This document shows positions 1 through 6,019 of a stretch of 9,756 nucleotides of DNA, piece by piece (position 1 is the first letter of the stretch; every line of letters starts with the position of its first letter). A program made the translations under genes and the position numbers. The stretch comes from Solirubrobacterales bacterium (GTDB lineage: Bacteria; Actinomycetota; Thermoleophilia; Solirubrobacterales; Solirubrobacteraceae). The notes under the pieces were generated by a model. The model saw nothing but the letters and a program-made list of their open reading frames with translations. It ran no database searches and was not told the origin of the DNA. The stretch is from NCBI GenBank assembly GCA_019240015.1, contig JAFAZB010000424.1:1-9756 (forward strand). The letters run 5' to 3'.

Positions 1-1563
1 CTCGCCCTCGAACTCGGTCTCCCAGCCGGACTCGTACAGCGTCCGCTCGAGCAGGAAGCACCGGGCGACGCCGTCGGCGTCGCGCTCGATCGTCATCGCC
101 TCGCGCTCGCGCGCCGACGTCCAGGGGCCGGCCGAGGCGACCCACGAAGCTTCGGGGGCCGGCCCTCCGGCCACCACGCTGAGCAGCGCGCGGTGGCAGA
201 TCAGGTCCGGATAGCGCCGGATCGGCGAGGTGAAGTGACAGTAGTTGGGTGATGCCAACCCGGCGTGGCCGAGATTGCGATGGTCGTAGTAGGCCTGTTT
301 GAGCGAGCGCAACACGAGGCTGTTGAGCGCGCTGGCCCCGCGGCCCGTGCGCGCCACCCAGCCCGACACCAGGTGTGAAGCCTCGGCGACCACGTCGGCG
401 GCCTGCTGAGGGGTGAGGTGACCGCGCGGGACCGCCGGCGTGGGCACGCCGAGCGACGCCAGCTGCTCGAGCAGTCGCAGCACTACGGGATCGTCGGGCC
501 GCTCGTGGACGCGGTACAGGGTGGGTACCCGGCGCTCCTGAAGCAGGCCCGCGACCTGCTCGTTCGCAGCGATCATCAGGTGCTCGATCAAGCGATGCGA
601 CTCGGACTGCGTCACGGCCTGCGCGCCCACCACGTTCCCAGCGCGATCAAACGAGAACTCCGGCTCGGCCGAGTCAACGGCCAGCGCGGCGCGCTGCGCG
701 CGGCGGCGCTCCAGCGCCGCGGCGGCCGCCCGGGCAGCGGCGAGCGCCTCGCCCCACGGCTCGCCGGCCCGCTCGCGCCCCGTGAAGATGCGGTCGACCT
801 GCGGGTAGTCGAGCCGCTGATCGGAGCGGATCGCCGAGCGGTAGAACGCGGCCTTGGCGACCCCCGGCCCCCCCGCGGCCGCCGCGACCCCCTGCTCCGT
901 CACCGAGAACTCCACCGTCACGGTCATCCGCTCCTGGCCCGGCACCAGCGAGCACACGTGGTTCGAGAGCTGGCCCGGGAGCATCGGCTCGACCGCGCCA
1001 GGCACGTAGACGCTCGTGCCTCGCCGGTATGCCTCCCGATCGACAAGCGACCGCGGCTTGACGTACGCCGAGACGTCGGCAATGTGGACCCACACCCGCC
1101 ACGAGCCATCGGCGGCCTGACGGGCGGAGATCGCATCGTCGAAGTCGCGCGCGCTTGGCGGGTCGATCGTGAAGGTCGGCAGCGAGCGCAGATCGCGTCG
1201 TCCGGACTGTAAATCGGGGCCGCTCTCACCGGCCTCACGCGCCTCCTGCTCGACGACCGGCTCGAACGAGCGCCGCAGCCCGCGGTCGACCATCAGCGCC
1301 TCGATCACGTCGCGAGCGACCTCGGGCCGCCCCAGCCGGCGGGCCAAGGTAGCCCGCCCGCGACCCCGCGAGCGCGGGGCGCGGCCGTCCGTCCCACTCG
1401 GCGGACGCACGACGACGAGGTCGCCGGCCGAGAAGCGCCGGTCGGCGCTCACCACCAATCGCGGACCCCGCTCGAAGAACGGCTCCGCGACGAGGAACTT
1501 ACCGCGGCGCTCGAGCACGGCCACGCGAGCCGTCGCGGCTGCCTCGGAGGTCTCCACGCTCAC
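1..1563 (-). CDS. rnr: RNase R/RNase II-family 3'-5' exoribonuclease, C-terminus cut by window edge
   Basis: The frame reads open for 521 codons from GTG 1563 to the window edge. Known family role: processive, hydrolytic 3'-5' degradation of RNA in the cytoplasm, including structured RNA and mRNA released by trans-translation. Residues about 12-100 look like a single cold-shock/OB-type RNA-binding domain, and the RNB catalytic domain starts near residue 125. The metal-binding signature IDPPSARDFDDAI lies at 133-145, with D134, D140, D142 and D143 as the expected Mg ligands. YRVHERP (350-356) and SPIRRYPDLICHR (446-458) are the other RNB hallmarks; the latter carries the catalytic arginine. 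The end of RNB and any S1 domain lie off the window. The GTG start overlaps the ctpA stop as GTGA and no Shine-Dalgarno is visible, so translation is probably coupled to ctpA. A second GTG two codons in is an alternative start. The family is certain; RNase R versus another RNB enzyme depends on the missing C-terminus. Confidence 0.93.
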   Translation of the reverse strand, partial: MSVETSEAAATARVAVLERRGKFLVAEPFFERGPRLVVSADRRFSAGDLVVVRPPSGTDGRAPRSRGRGRATLARRLGRPEVARDVIEALMVDRGLRRSFEPVVEQEAREAGESGPDLQSGRRDLRSLPTFTIDPPSARDFDDAISARQAADGSWRVWVHIADVSAYVKPRSLVDREAYRRGTSVYVPGAVEPMLPGQLSNHVCSLVPGQERMTVTVEFSVTEQGVAAAAGGPGVAKAAFYRSAIRSDQRLDYPQVDRIFTGRERAGEPWGEALAAARAAAAALERRRAQRAALAVDSAEPEFSFDRAGNVVGAQAVTQSESHRLIEHLMIAANEQVAGLLQERRVPTLYRVHERPDDPVVLRLLEQLASLGVPTPAVPRGHLTPQQAADVVAEASHLVSGWVARTGRGASALNSLVLRSLKQAYYDHRNLGHAGLASPNYCHFTSPIRRYPDLICHRALLSVVAGGPAPEASWVASAGPWTSAREREAMTIERDADGVARCFLLERTLYESGWETEFEGE

Positions 1564-2765
1564 CGTGCTTGCGCGGCGACCGTCTGTTCGGCGACCGTCA
1601 GCGCGTGGTCCTGAGCGGAGCGGGAATCGGACAGGGCGTACACGTTGGGCGCCACGCCGGCGCCCTCGCGGACCCCACCCCCGCCGAGGTTGCGGCCACT
1701 CGGCGTGAAGTACTCGCCGACCGTGATGTCAAGCGCACCGCCGTTGGGAAGCTGCTGGATCTCCTGGAAGACGCCCTTGCCGTAGGTGCGGGTCCCGACC
1801 ACCTTCGCGCGACCGCGGTCCTGGAGCGCGCCGGTGACGATTTCCGCCGCCGACGCGGTGCCATGATCGACCAGCACCACCATCGGGATCGCTGTCGAGA
1901 TCGCGCCACCTTTCGCCAGGTACACCTGGCGGGGCTGGTTGCGGCCGGCCGTCGAGACGACGGTGCCGTCGGGGATGAAGATGCTGGCGACGTTGACCGC
2001 CTCGTCGAGCAGCCCGCCGCCGTTCTCACGCATGTCGAGGATCAGAGCGCGCGCGCCCGCGTGCAGGACACGGTTCACCTGGGAGCGCAGCTCCGCTCCG
2101 GCTCCTTCGGTGAAGCTGGTCAGTTGGAGATCGCCGATCTTCACACCGCCGTAGGTCACTAACTCGCCGCTCGCCACCGGCACCACGATGTCCGCCCGAA
2201 CCAGCGAGAGCACCACCGTGCGGCTGCCCTGCAGCACCGTCAGCGTGACCCGCGTGCCGGGACGCCCTTTGATCAGCGAGGCCGAGAACCCAGCGGATCG
2301 CCTCGACAGCGACGTGGACCCGACCTTGACGATCACGTCGTCGCGGACCAGGCCCGCGCGGGCCGCGGGCGACTCCGGGAACACGTCCACGATCCGCAGA
2401 CCCTGGGTCTCCGGCTCGACGTCGATTCCGATCCCGCTCAGATGTGGGTTCGACTCGCTCTGGAACGAGCGATAGTCGCTTGGATCGAAGTAATGCGAGT
2501 ACGGGTCGTTGAGGCTGGCGATTGCCGCCGCCAGCCCTTTGTCGAGCAGTTGGTTGCGATCGATCGGCCGGTAATAGTCGCGCGCCAGCAGGTTGAGCAC
2601 CTGATCTGTCAGCCGCCCCTGGCTGCTGTCGTCGACGAACGCGCTGCGCAGCGGCGCCGGGAGCCAGCCCGGATGGCCCCCCAACCAGACGCCCCCGAGC
2701 AGCACGAGCACGCCCAGCGAGATCAGGACGGAGCGCCGCGGTGAGCGCGGTCGTGCGGCGAACAT
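1560..2765 (-). CDS. ctpA: membrane-anchored carboxyl-terminal processing protease (S41, PDZ)
   Basis: This is a 401-residue CtpA/Prc-type serine protease that cleaves proteins near their C-termini outside the cytoplasmic membrane. An arginine-rich N-terminus followed by a hydrophobic stretch at about 12-30 forms a signal anchor. The conserved LNDPYSHYFDP motif is at 85-95. A PDZ domain covers about 108-190 (LSGIGIDV then SPAARAGL), and the S41 catalytic domain covers about 195-378. The Ser/Lys dyad is visible: S305 in HGTASAAEI and K330 in TYGKG, with Q334 one helical turn later. Length is normal for the family. The ATG start (2765) has only a weak GAGAG upstream, but a TACCCT box lies 10 bases before it. 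The gene follows ftsX by 78 bases and overlaps the exoribonuclease start by 4. Family members process envelope proteins and regulate peptidoglycan hydrolases; the link to FtsEX here rests on position only. Confidence 0.96.
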   Translation of the reverse strand: MFAARPRSPRRSVLISLGVLVLLGGVWLGGHPGWLPAPLRSAFVDDSSQGRLTDQVLNLLARDYYRPIDRNQLLDKGLAAAIASLNDPYSHYFDPSDYRSFQSESNPHLSGIGIDVEPETQGLRIVDVFPESPAARAGLVRDDVIVKVGSTSLSRRSAGFSASLIKGRPGTRVTLTVLQGSRTVVLSLVRADIVVPVASGELVTYGGVKIGDLQLTSFTEGAGAELRSQVNRVLHAGARALILDMRENGGGLLDEAVNVASIFIPDGTVVSTAGRNQPRQVYLAKGGAISTAIPMVVLVDHGTASAAEIVTGALQDRGRAKVVGTRTYGKGVFQEIQQLPNGGALDITVGEYFTPSGRNLGGGGVREGAGVAPNVYALSDSRSAQDHALTVAEQTVAAQAR

Positions 2766-2775
2766 GACTCTCGGG

Positions 2776-2781
2776 AGGGTA
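2776..2781 (-). promoter_or_regulatory. possible -10 box (TACCCT) for ctpA
   Basis: Read on the minus strand, TACCCT fits the actinobacterial -10 pattern TANNNT and ends exactly 10 bases before the ctpA ATG. It lies in the 78-base gap after ftsX. No -35 element is recognisable. The same box at the same distance occurs before the M16 peptidase gene, and 11 bases before ftsE, which is the main support. If used, the transcript would have a leader of only a few bases. The rest of the gap is very GC-rich with no convincing terminator. Confidence 0.4.
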
Positions 2782-2843
2782 GCCAGCGCGGCGTCGGGGC
2801 CCGCCCGCGGGACTCGCCCCCGCGCGGCCGCCGGAGCCGGTGA

Positions 2844-3731
2844 CTAGACCCGCAGGAACCGGCGCAGCGACAGCCCCGAGCCGAGTGCCGAGACCATCAC
2901 TCCGGCGCCCAGCAGCACCACCACCAAGGCGGTGAAGGCGATCGTTCGCGGCGCGGCGATCAGCGTCCAGTTGTTGGCCAGCGGATCGAGCAGCGCGACC
3001 TTGGTCACCCCCAGCACGGCGATCGCCATCAGCGCACCCGCCGCGCCCACGATCGTCCCCTCGATCACGAACGGCCAACGGATGAACCAGTCGGTCGCCC
3101 CGACCAGCTTCATCACCTCGACCTCGCGTCGCCGGGCGTACAGCGACAGCCGGATCGTGTTGGCGATCAGCAGCACCGAGGCCAGGGTCAGCAGCACCGT
3201 CAGCGCCGCCGCGGTGATCGTCACCAGGTTCGTGACCTCGAGGATCTTGCGCGTGTCGTCCTTGTGGTTCGAGACGCTCTGAATCGCGGGATCGATCGTG
3301 CCGCCACCCGACGACGGCGGCGTGAGCGCGGCGCGGATCGAAAGCACGTTGGCCGGGTTGTCAGGGACCACGTGGAAGGTGTCGGGCAGCGGATTGGTGC
3401 CCAGCAGTTGGTAAGCCTGGGGATCCTGCTTTGACTGCTGCTCATAGGCCGTCTGCTTCGAGACGAACTCGACCGAGCGCACGTGCGGGACCGCCAGCAG
3501 CTCCTTCTGCACCCGGGTCTCGTCGGCGGAGGTCGCAGTGGTGCGCATGTAAACGTCCACCAGCACCCTGCCGCGGACGCTGTTCGCCGCGCCCTTGGTC
3601 GCCTGAACGATCGGGATGAACACGCCCAGCACCAGCATCGTGACCAGCACCGTGGCCAACGCCGCGAAGCTGGGCGCGGCGTTGCGGCGCATCGCGCGCA
3701 ACGCCTCACGCAGGAAGAACCCGACTCGCAC
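2844..3731 (-). CDS. ftsX: cell division ABC transporter permease FtsX
   Basis: This 295-residue protein has the FtsX layout: a short cytoplasmic N-terminus (LREALRAMRRN), TM1 at about 22-44, an extracellular domain at about 46-165, then TM2 (168-192), TM3 (222-246) and TM4 (262-284). The family signature NTIRLSLYARRREVEVMKLV starts at residue 191, right after TM2. Known role: with FtsE it forms a type VII ABC mechanotransmission complex at the division site, which passes ATP-driven conformational change to extracellular peptidoglycan hydrolases or their activators through the large loop. The start is GTG 3731, only 3 bases after the ftsE stop, with no clear Shine-Dalgarno, which suggests coupled translation. 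The extracellular loop carries a Pro/Ser/Gly-rich segment (138-144). No hydrolase partner of the usual M23 or NlpC/P60 type is encoded in the window. Confidence 0.97.
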   Translation of the reverse strand: MRVGFFLREALRAMRRNAAPSFAALATVLVTMLVLGVFIPIVQATKGAANSVRGRVLVDVYMRTTATSADETRVQKELLAVPHVRSVEFVSKQTAYEQQSKQDPQAYQLLGTNPLPDTFHVVPDNPANVLSIRAALTPPSSGGGTIDPAIQSVSNHKDDTRKILEVTNLVTITAAALTVLLTLASVLLIANTIRLSLYARRREVEVMKLVGATDWFIRWPFVIEGTIVGAAGALMAIAVLGVTKVALLDPLANNWTLIAAPRTIAFTALVVVLLGAGVMVSALGSGLSLRRFLRV

Positions 3732-3734
3732 CCG

Positions 3735-4583
3735 TTACAGCCCGGGCGGCCGGATCGAGGGCGAACGCATCCGCTGCGCGAACTCCCGGGTGGTCTCGTC
3801 ACGCGCGTACAGTCCCGCCGCTTCGTCGCGCACGATCTGGCCGTGCGAGAGCTCGAGCACTCGGCGGCGCATCTTGTCGACCATCGCTTGGTCGTGCGTC
3901 GCGACCAGAATCGTGGTGCCGGTCCGGTTGATCCGGTAGAGCAGCCGCATGATGTCGATGCTGGTCTCCGGATCCAGATTCCCGGTCGGCTCATCGGCGA
4001 GCAACAGGGGTGGGTGGTTGACGAACGCGCGCGCGATCGAGACGCGCTGCTGCTCGCCACCGGAGAGCTGGTCAGGGTAGTTGTGAAGCTTGGTCGAGAG
4101 GCCGGTCAGGCGCAGGATGTCGGGCACCTTGTGGCGAATCTCCTTACGGGTCCCGCCCGTCACCTGGAGCGCGTAGGCCACGTTGTCGTACACGGTCCGG
4201 TTCGGCAGCAGCTTGAAGTCTTGGAACACCACGCCCACATTGCGCCGATAGAACGGAACGCGCTTGCGCGTGATGTCCGCCAGGTCGCGACCCGCCACCC
4301 GGATCGTGCCGCTGCTCGGCTCGAGCTCCTTGATCAGCAGCCGCATCACGGTCGACTTGCCGGAGCCCGTCGCGCCGACCAGGAACACGAACTCCTCGCG
4401 CGAAACCGAGAAGGTCGCCTGGTCGAGGCCCACATCGCCCGCGCCGTAGTGCTTGGACACGCCGCGGAACTCGATCACGACCGGCCCACCGGGGCCGGGG
4501 CTCGCCGGTGCGGCGCGATGCGCCGAGGGCGCTACGGCCGCGCGCCGCCTCGCTCGCTGGGTTGACTGATCCTGGATCGCCAC
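3735..4583 (-). CDS. ftsE: cell division ATP-binding protein FtsE
   Basis: This is a 282-residue ABC ATPase. Walker A is GATGSGKST (70-78, K76), the Q-loop glutamine is Q121 (VVFQDFKLLP), the signature is LSGGEQQR (173-180), Walker B is LLLADEPT (193-200, catalytic E198) and the H-loop is H230. The FtsE-type stretches VFQDFKLLPNRTVYDNVAYA and ADEPTGNLDP, plus the adjoining ftsX, separate it from other ABC proteins. FtsE powers FtsX during septal peptidoglycan splitting. About 35 residues rich in Ala, Pro and Arg precede the usual beginning (VIEFRGVSKHYG). The chosen start, GTG 4583, has no Shine-Dalgarno, but a TACCCT box sits 11 bases upstream. A shorter product from GTG 4478 (247 residues, GGTGG just upstream) would match the normal family length more closely. 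A C-terminal tail of about 25 residues after the core is arginine- and proline-rich. prfB, a frequent upstream neighbour of ftsE, is absent. Confidence 0.97.
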   Translation of the reverse strand: MAIQDQSTQRARRRAAVAPSAHRAAPASPGPGGPVVIEFRGVSKHYGAGDVGLDQATFSVSREEFVFLVGATGSGKSTVMRLLIKELEPSSGTIRVAGRDLADITRKRVPFYRRNVGVVFQDFKLLPNRTVYDNVAYALQVTGGTRKEIRHKVPDILRLTGLSTKLHNYPDQLSGGEQQRVSIARAFVNHPPLLLADEPTGNLDPETSIDIMRLLYRINRTGTTILVATHDQAMVDKMRRRVLELSHGQIVRDEAAGLYARDETTREFAQRMRSPSIRPPGL

Positions 4584-4594
4584 GGGGTGCGCGC

Positions 4595-4600
4595 AGGGTA
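4595..4600 (-). promoter_or_regulatory. possible -10 box (TACCCT) for ftsE
   Basis: On the minus strand TACCCT fits TANNNT and stands 11 bases before the GTG at 4583. It is identical in sequence, and nearly so in spacing, to the box before ctpA. No Shine-Dalgarno lies between box and start, which agrees with a near-leaderless transcript and favours the longer FtsE. No -35 element is evident. Confidence 0.42.
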
Positions 4601-4636
4601 GCGGTCGCTGCCCGCCGATGCCCCCAGCTCGGGCGC

Positions 4637-4680
4637 TTGCAACGGGATTTGCAGGATTAACTGATTAAGTGAGGATTAAG
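4637..4680. repeat. AT-rich repeat cluster (TTGCA x2, GATTAA x3) in divergent intergenic region
   Basis: Within an otherwise GC-rich gap between divergent ftsE and the M16 peptidase gene, TTGCA occurs at 4637 and 4649. GATTAA occurs at 4655, 4663 and 4674. The GATTAA copies are 8 and 11 bases apart, so roughly on one helical face. The local AT content is far above the surroundings. This could be a regulator-binding or upstream promoter region shared by both operons. No known operator is recognised, so function is inference only. Confidence 0.45.
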
Positions 4681-4705
4681 GGGGCGGCTTGCGCCGCCCT
4701 GTTTT
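4681..4705 (+). terminator. GC-rich hairpin followed by TGTTTT, terminator-like
   Basis: GGGCGGC (4682-4688) pairs perfectly with GCCGCCC (4693-4699) across a TTGC loop, and TGTTTT follows on the plus strand. The 7-bp all-GC stem and short U-run look like a weak intrinsic terminator for plus-strand transcription. The position is unusual: it lies in a divergent gap, after the GATTAA repeats and 55 bases before the M16 start, with no plus-strand gene upstream to terminate. It may block stray transcription, act in a leader, or end a short untranslated RNA. It may also be a chance hairpin in GC-rich DNA. Confidence 0.4.
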
Positions 4706-4743
4706 GGGGCCCTGGCAAGGCGCTCGGCCAACCCCTCCCGCGC

Positions 4744-4749
4744 TACCGT
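4744..4749 (+). promoter_or_regulatory. possible -10 box (TACCGT) for the M16 peptidase gene
   Basis: TACCGT fits TANNNT and ends 10 bases before the ATG at 4760, the same distance as the TACCCT box before ctpA. There is no good -35 element 16-18 bases upstream, and only a poor Shine-Dalgarno candidate (GGGG) before the ATG. It lies downstream of the hairpin at 4681-4705, so a transcript starting here would escape that hairpin. Confidence 0.4.
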
Positions 4750-4759
4750 TGGGGCCGCG

Positions 4760-6019
4760 ATGCCGGCCATCTCCCAGACGACGCTCGCGAACGAGATGCC
4801 CTTGTATCGGATCTCCGTGCAAGGCACCCGCGCGGTCACGCTGCTGGTCGCGTTCGACGCCGGGGCCCGCACCGAGCGCCCCGAGGAGAACGGCGCGGCG
4901 CACTTCCTCGAGCACCTGGTGTTCAAGGGCGGCGAGAAGTATCCCTCCTACCGGGACGTCAACGAGGCCGCCGAAGGGATCGGCGCGGTGCTCAACGCGT
5001 ACACCTCCCACGACCTGGTGGCGTTCCACATCACCGCGAGAGCGCAGCGCGCGCGGGAAGCCGCCGACCTGCTGACCGACTTCGTCGGGCGCCCGCGGAT
5101 CGATCCGGACGAGCTCAACCGCGAGCGAGGAGTGGTGGTGCAGGAGATCGCGCGCAGCGAGGACCAGCCTGCGACGGTCGCCGAGCACCTGATCGACGAG
5201 GCGGTGTTCGGCGACCATCCCCTCGGTCGCCCCGTGCTGGGTCCGGCCGAGCACATTCGGGAGAGCTTCACCCGCGACTCGATCGTCGCGTTCCGCTCGC
5301 GGCAGTGGTCTCCCTCCCGGGGCGCGGCGTTTGCCGTCGGCAACCTCAGCGAGCTGGGGGAGAACGGGCAGCTCGATGAGCTGTTCGGGCGCTTCGCGCC
5401 GCAGCCGGACCCCGGCGAGTACGAACCGGCGCCGTCGCTGTCCCCGCGGGTGCTGGTCCGCGAGCGCGACTCCAACCAGTCTCACCTGAGGATGTCCTAC
5501 CGGCCGTCGATCGACGTATCGGACTCCCGCCAGCGCGCCGCGCTGGTGATCTACTCGACGCTGTTGGGTGGCTCGATGGGCTCGCGCCTGTTCGACGAGA
5601 TCCGCGAGCAGCGCGGGCTGGCGTACTCCGTGCACTCCTTCCCGCACGCGTACGCCGACGTGCCGGTGCTCCAGCTGTCGGCGGGGCTCGAGTCCGGCAA
5701 GTGCGTCGAGGCGTACCGCAGGATGCGTGAGATCGTCACCGAGCTGCGCGAGCAGGGGCCCACCGAGGCTGAGGTGGAGCGCGCGCGGGCGTATGCGGCC
5801 GGGGCACGTGCGATCGCCTTCGAGAACACCGGCGCCGTGGCCCGCCACGCCGCCCAGCAGACGGTCCTGTACCGCGACGAAGTCGACCCCGACAGGACGA
5901 TCGCCCTGCTCGACCAGGTCACCTCGGCTGAGGTCACCGAGGTGGCGGCCGGCGTCTCCGAGCAGCTTTCCGTCGCCTGCGTCGGCCCGCATACGGTGGA
6001 GGAGCTCGAGTCGGCCTGA
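4760..6019 (+). CDS. M16 family zinc metallopeptidase (pitrilysin/processing-peptidase type)
   Basis: This 419-residue protein spans both halves of an M16B peptidase. The inverted zinc motif HFLEH is at 48-52 (H48 and H52 bind zinc, E51 is the base), and the third ligand is E129 in ERGVVVQEI, 77 residues after H52. NAYTSHDLVAF (79-89) matches the substrate-strand region. The C-terminal half has the conserved GSRLFDEIREQRGLAYSV segment (274-291), with R285 and Y289 as the typical substrate-binding pair. Family members degrade or trim peptides in a closed two-half chamber. The bacterial substrate is usually unknown, and none can be named here. There is no signal peptide, so it is probably cytoplasmic. 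ATG 4760 fits the family N-terminus (TTLANEM then VTLLVAFDAGAR); ATG 4796 would delete part of the first strand. The stop overlaps the proposed dacB start by 4 bases, so the two genes form an operon. Confidence 0.94.
   Translation: MPAISQTTLANEMPLYRISVQGTRAVTLLVAFDAGARTERPEENGAAHFLEHLVFKGGEKYPSYRDVNEAAEGIGAVLNAYTSHDLVAFHITARAQRAREAADLLTDFVGRPRIDPDELNRERGVVVQEIARSEDQPATVAEHLIDEAVFGDHPLGRPVLGPAEHIRESFTRDSIVAFRSRQWSPSRGAAFAVGNLSELGENGQLDELFGRFAPQPDPGEYEPAPSLSPRVLVRERDSNQSHLRMSYRPSIDVSDSRQRAALVIYSTLLGGSMGSRLFDEIREQRGLAYSVHSFPHAYADVPVLQLSAGLESGKCVEAYRRMREIVTELREQGPTEAEVERARAYAAGARAIAFENTGAVARHAAQQTVLYRDEVDPDRTIALLDQVTSAEVTEVAAGVSEQLSVACVGPHTVEELESA
5995..6004 (+). promoter_or_regulatory. purine-rich Shine-Dalgarno candidate for dacB
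   Basis: GGTGGAGGAG lies inside the end of the M16 gene, 11 bases before CTG 6016. The spacing is slightly long. It supports initiation near 6016 rather than at GTG 6187, but the same bases also encode part of the M16 C-terminus, so it may be incidental. Confidence 0.35.

Noticed and set aside
418..1212. Plus-strand frame of 264 codons opposite the exoribonuclease
   Set aside because: The minus-strand frame here encodes the full RNB signature; the plus frame has no motif.
2790..2825. GC-rich inverted repeats in the ftsX-ctpA gap as a terminator
   Set aside because: The self-complementary stretches are short runs of G and C with no following T-run, which is expected by chance at this GC content.
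2026..3078. Minus-strand frame of 350 codons running through parts of ctpA and ftsX in another frame
   Set aside because: Same-strand shadow in the wrong frame; low-complexity Arg/Gly/Ala protein, whereas ctpA and ftsX carry all family motifs.
3483..4565. Open plus-strand frame of 360 codons antisense to ftsE and ftsX
   Set aside because: No recognisable domain, composition typical of an antisense shadow, and it crosses two well-supported genes and their junction.
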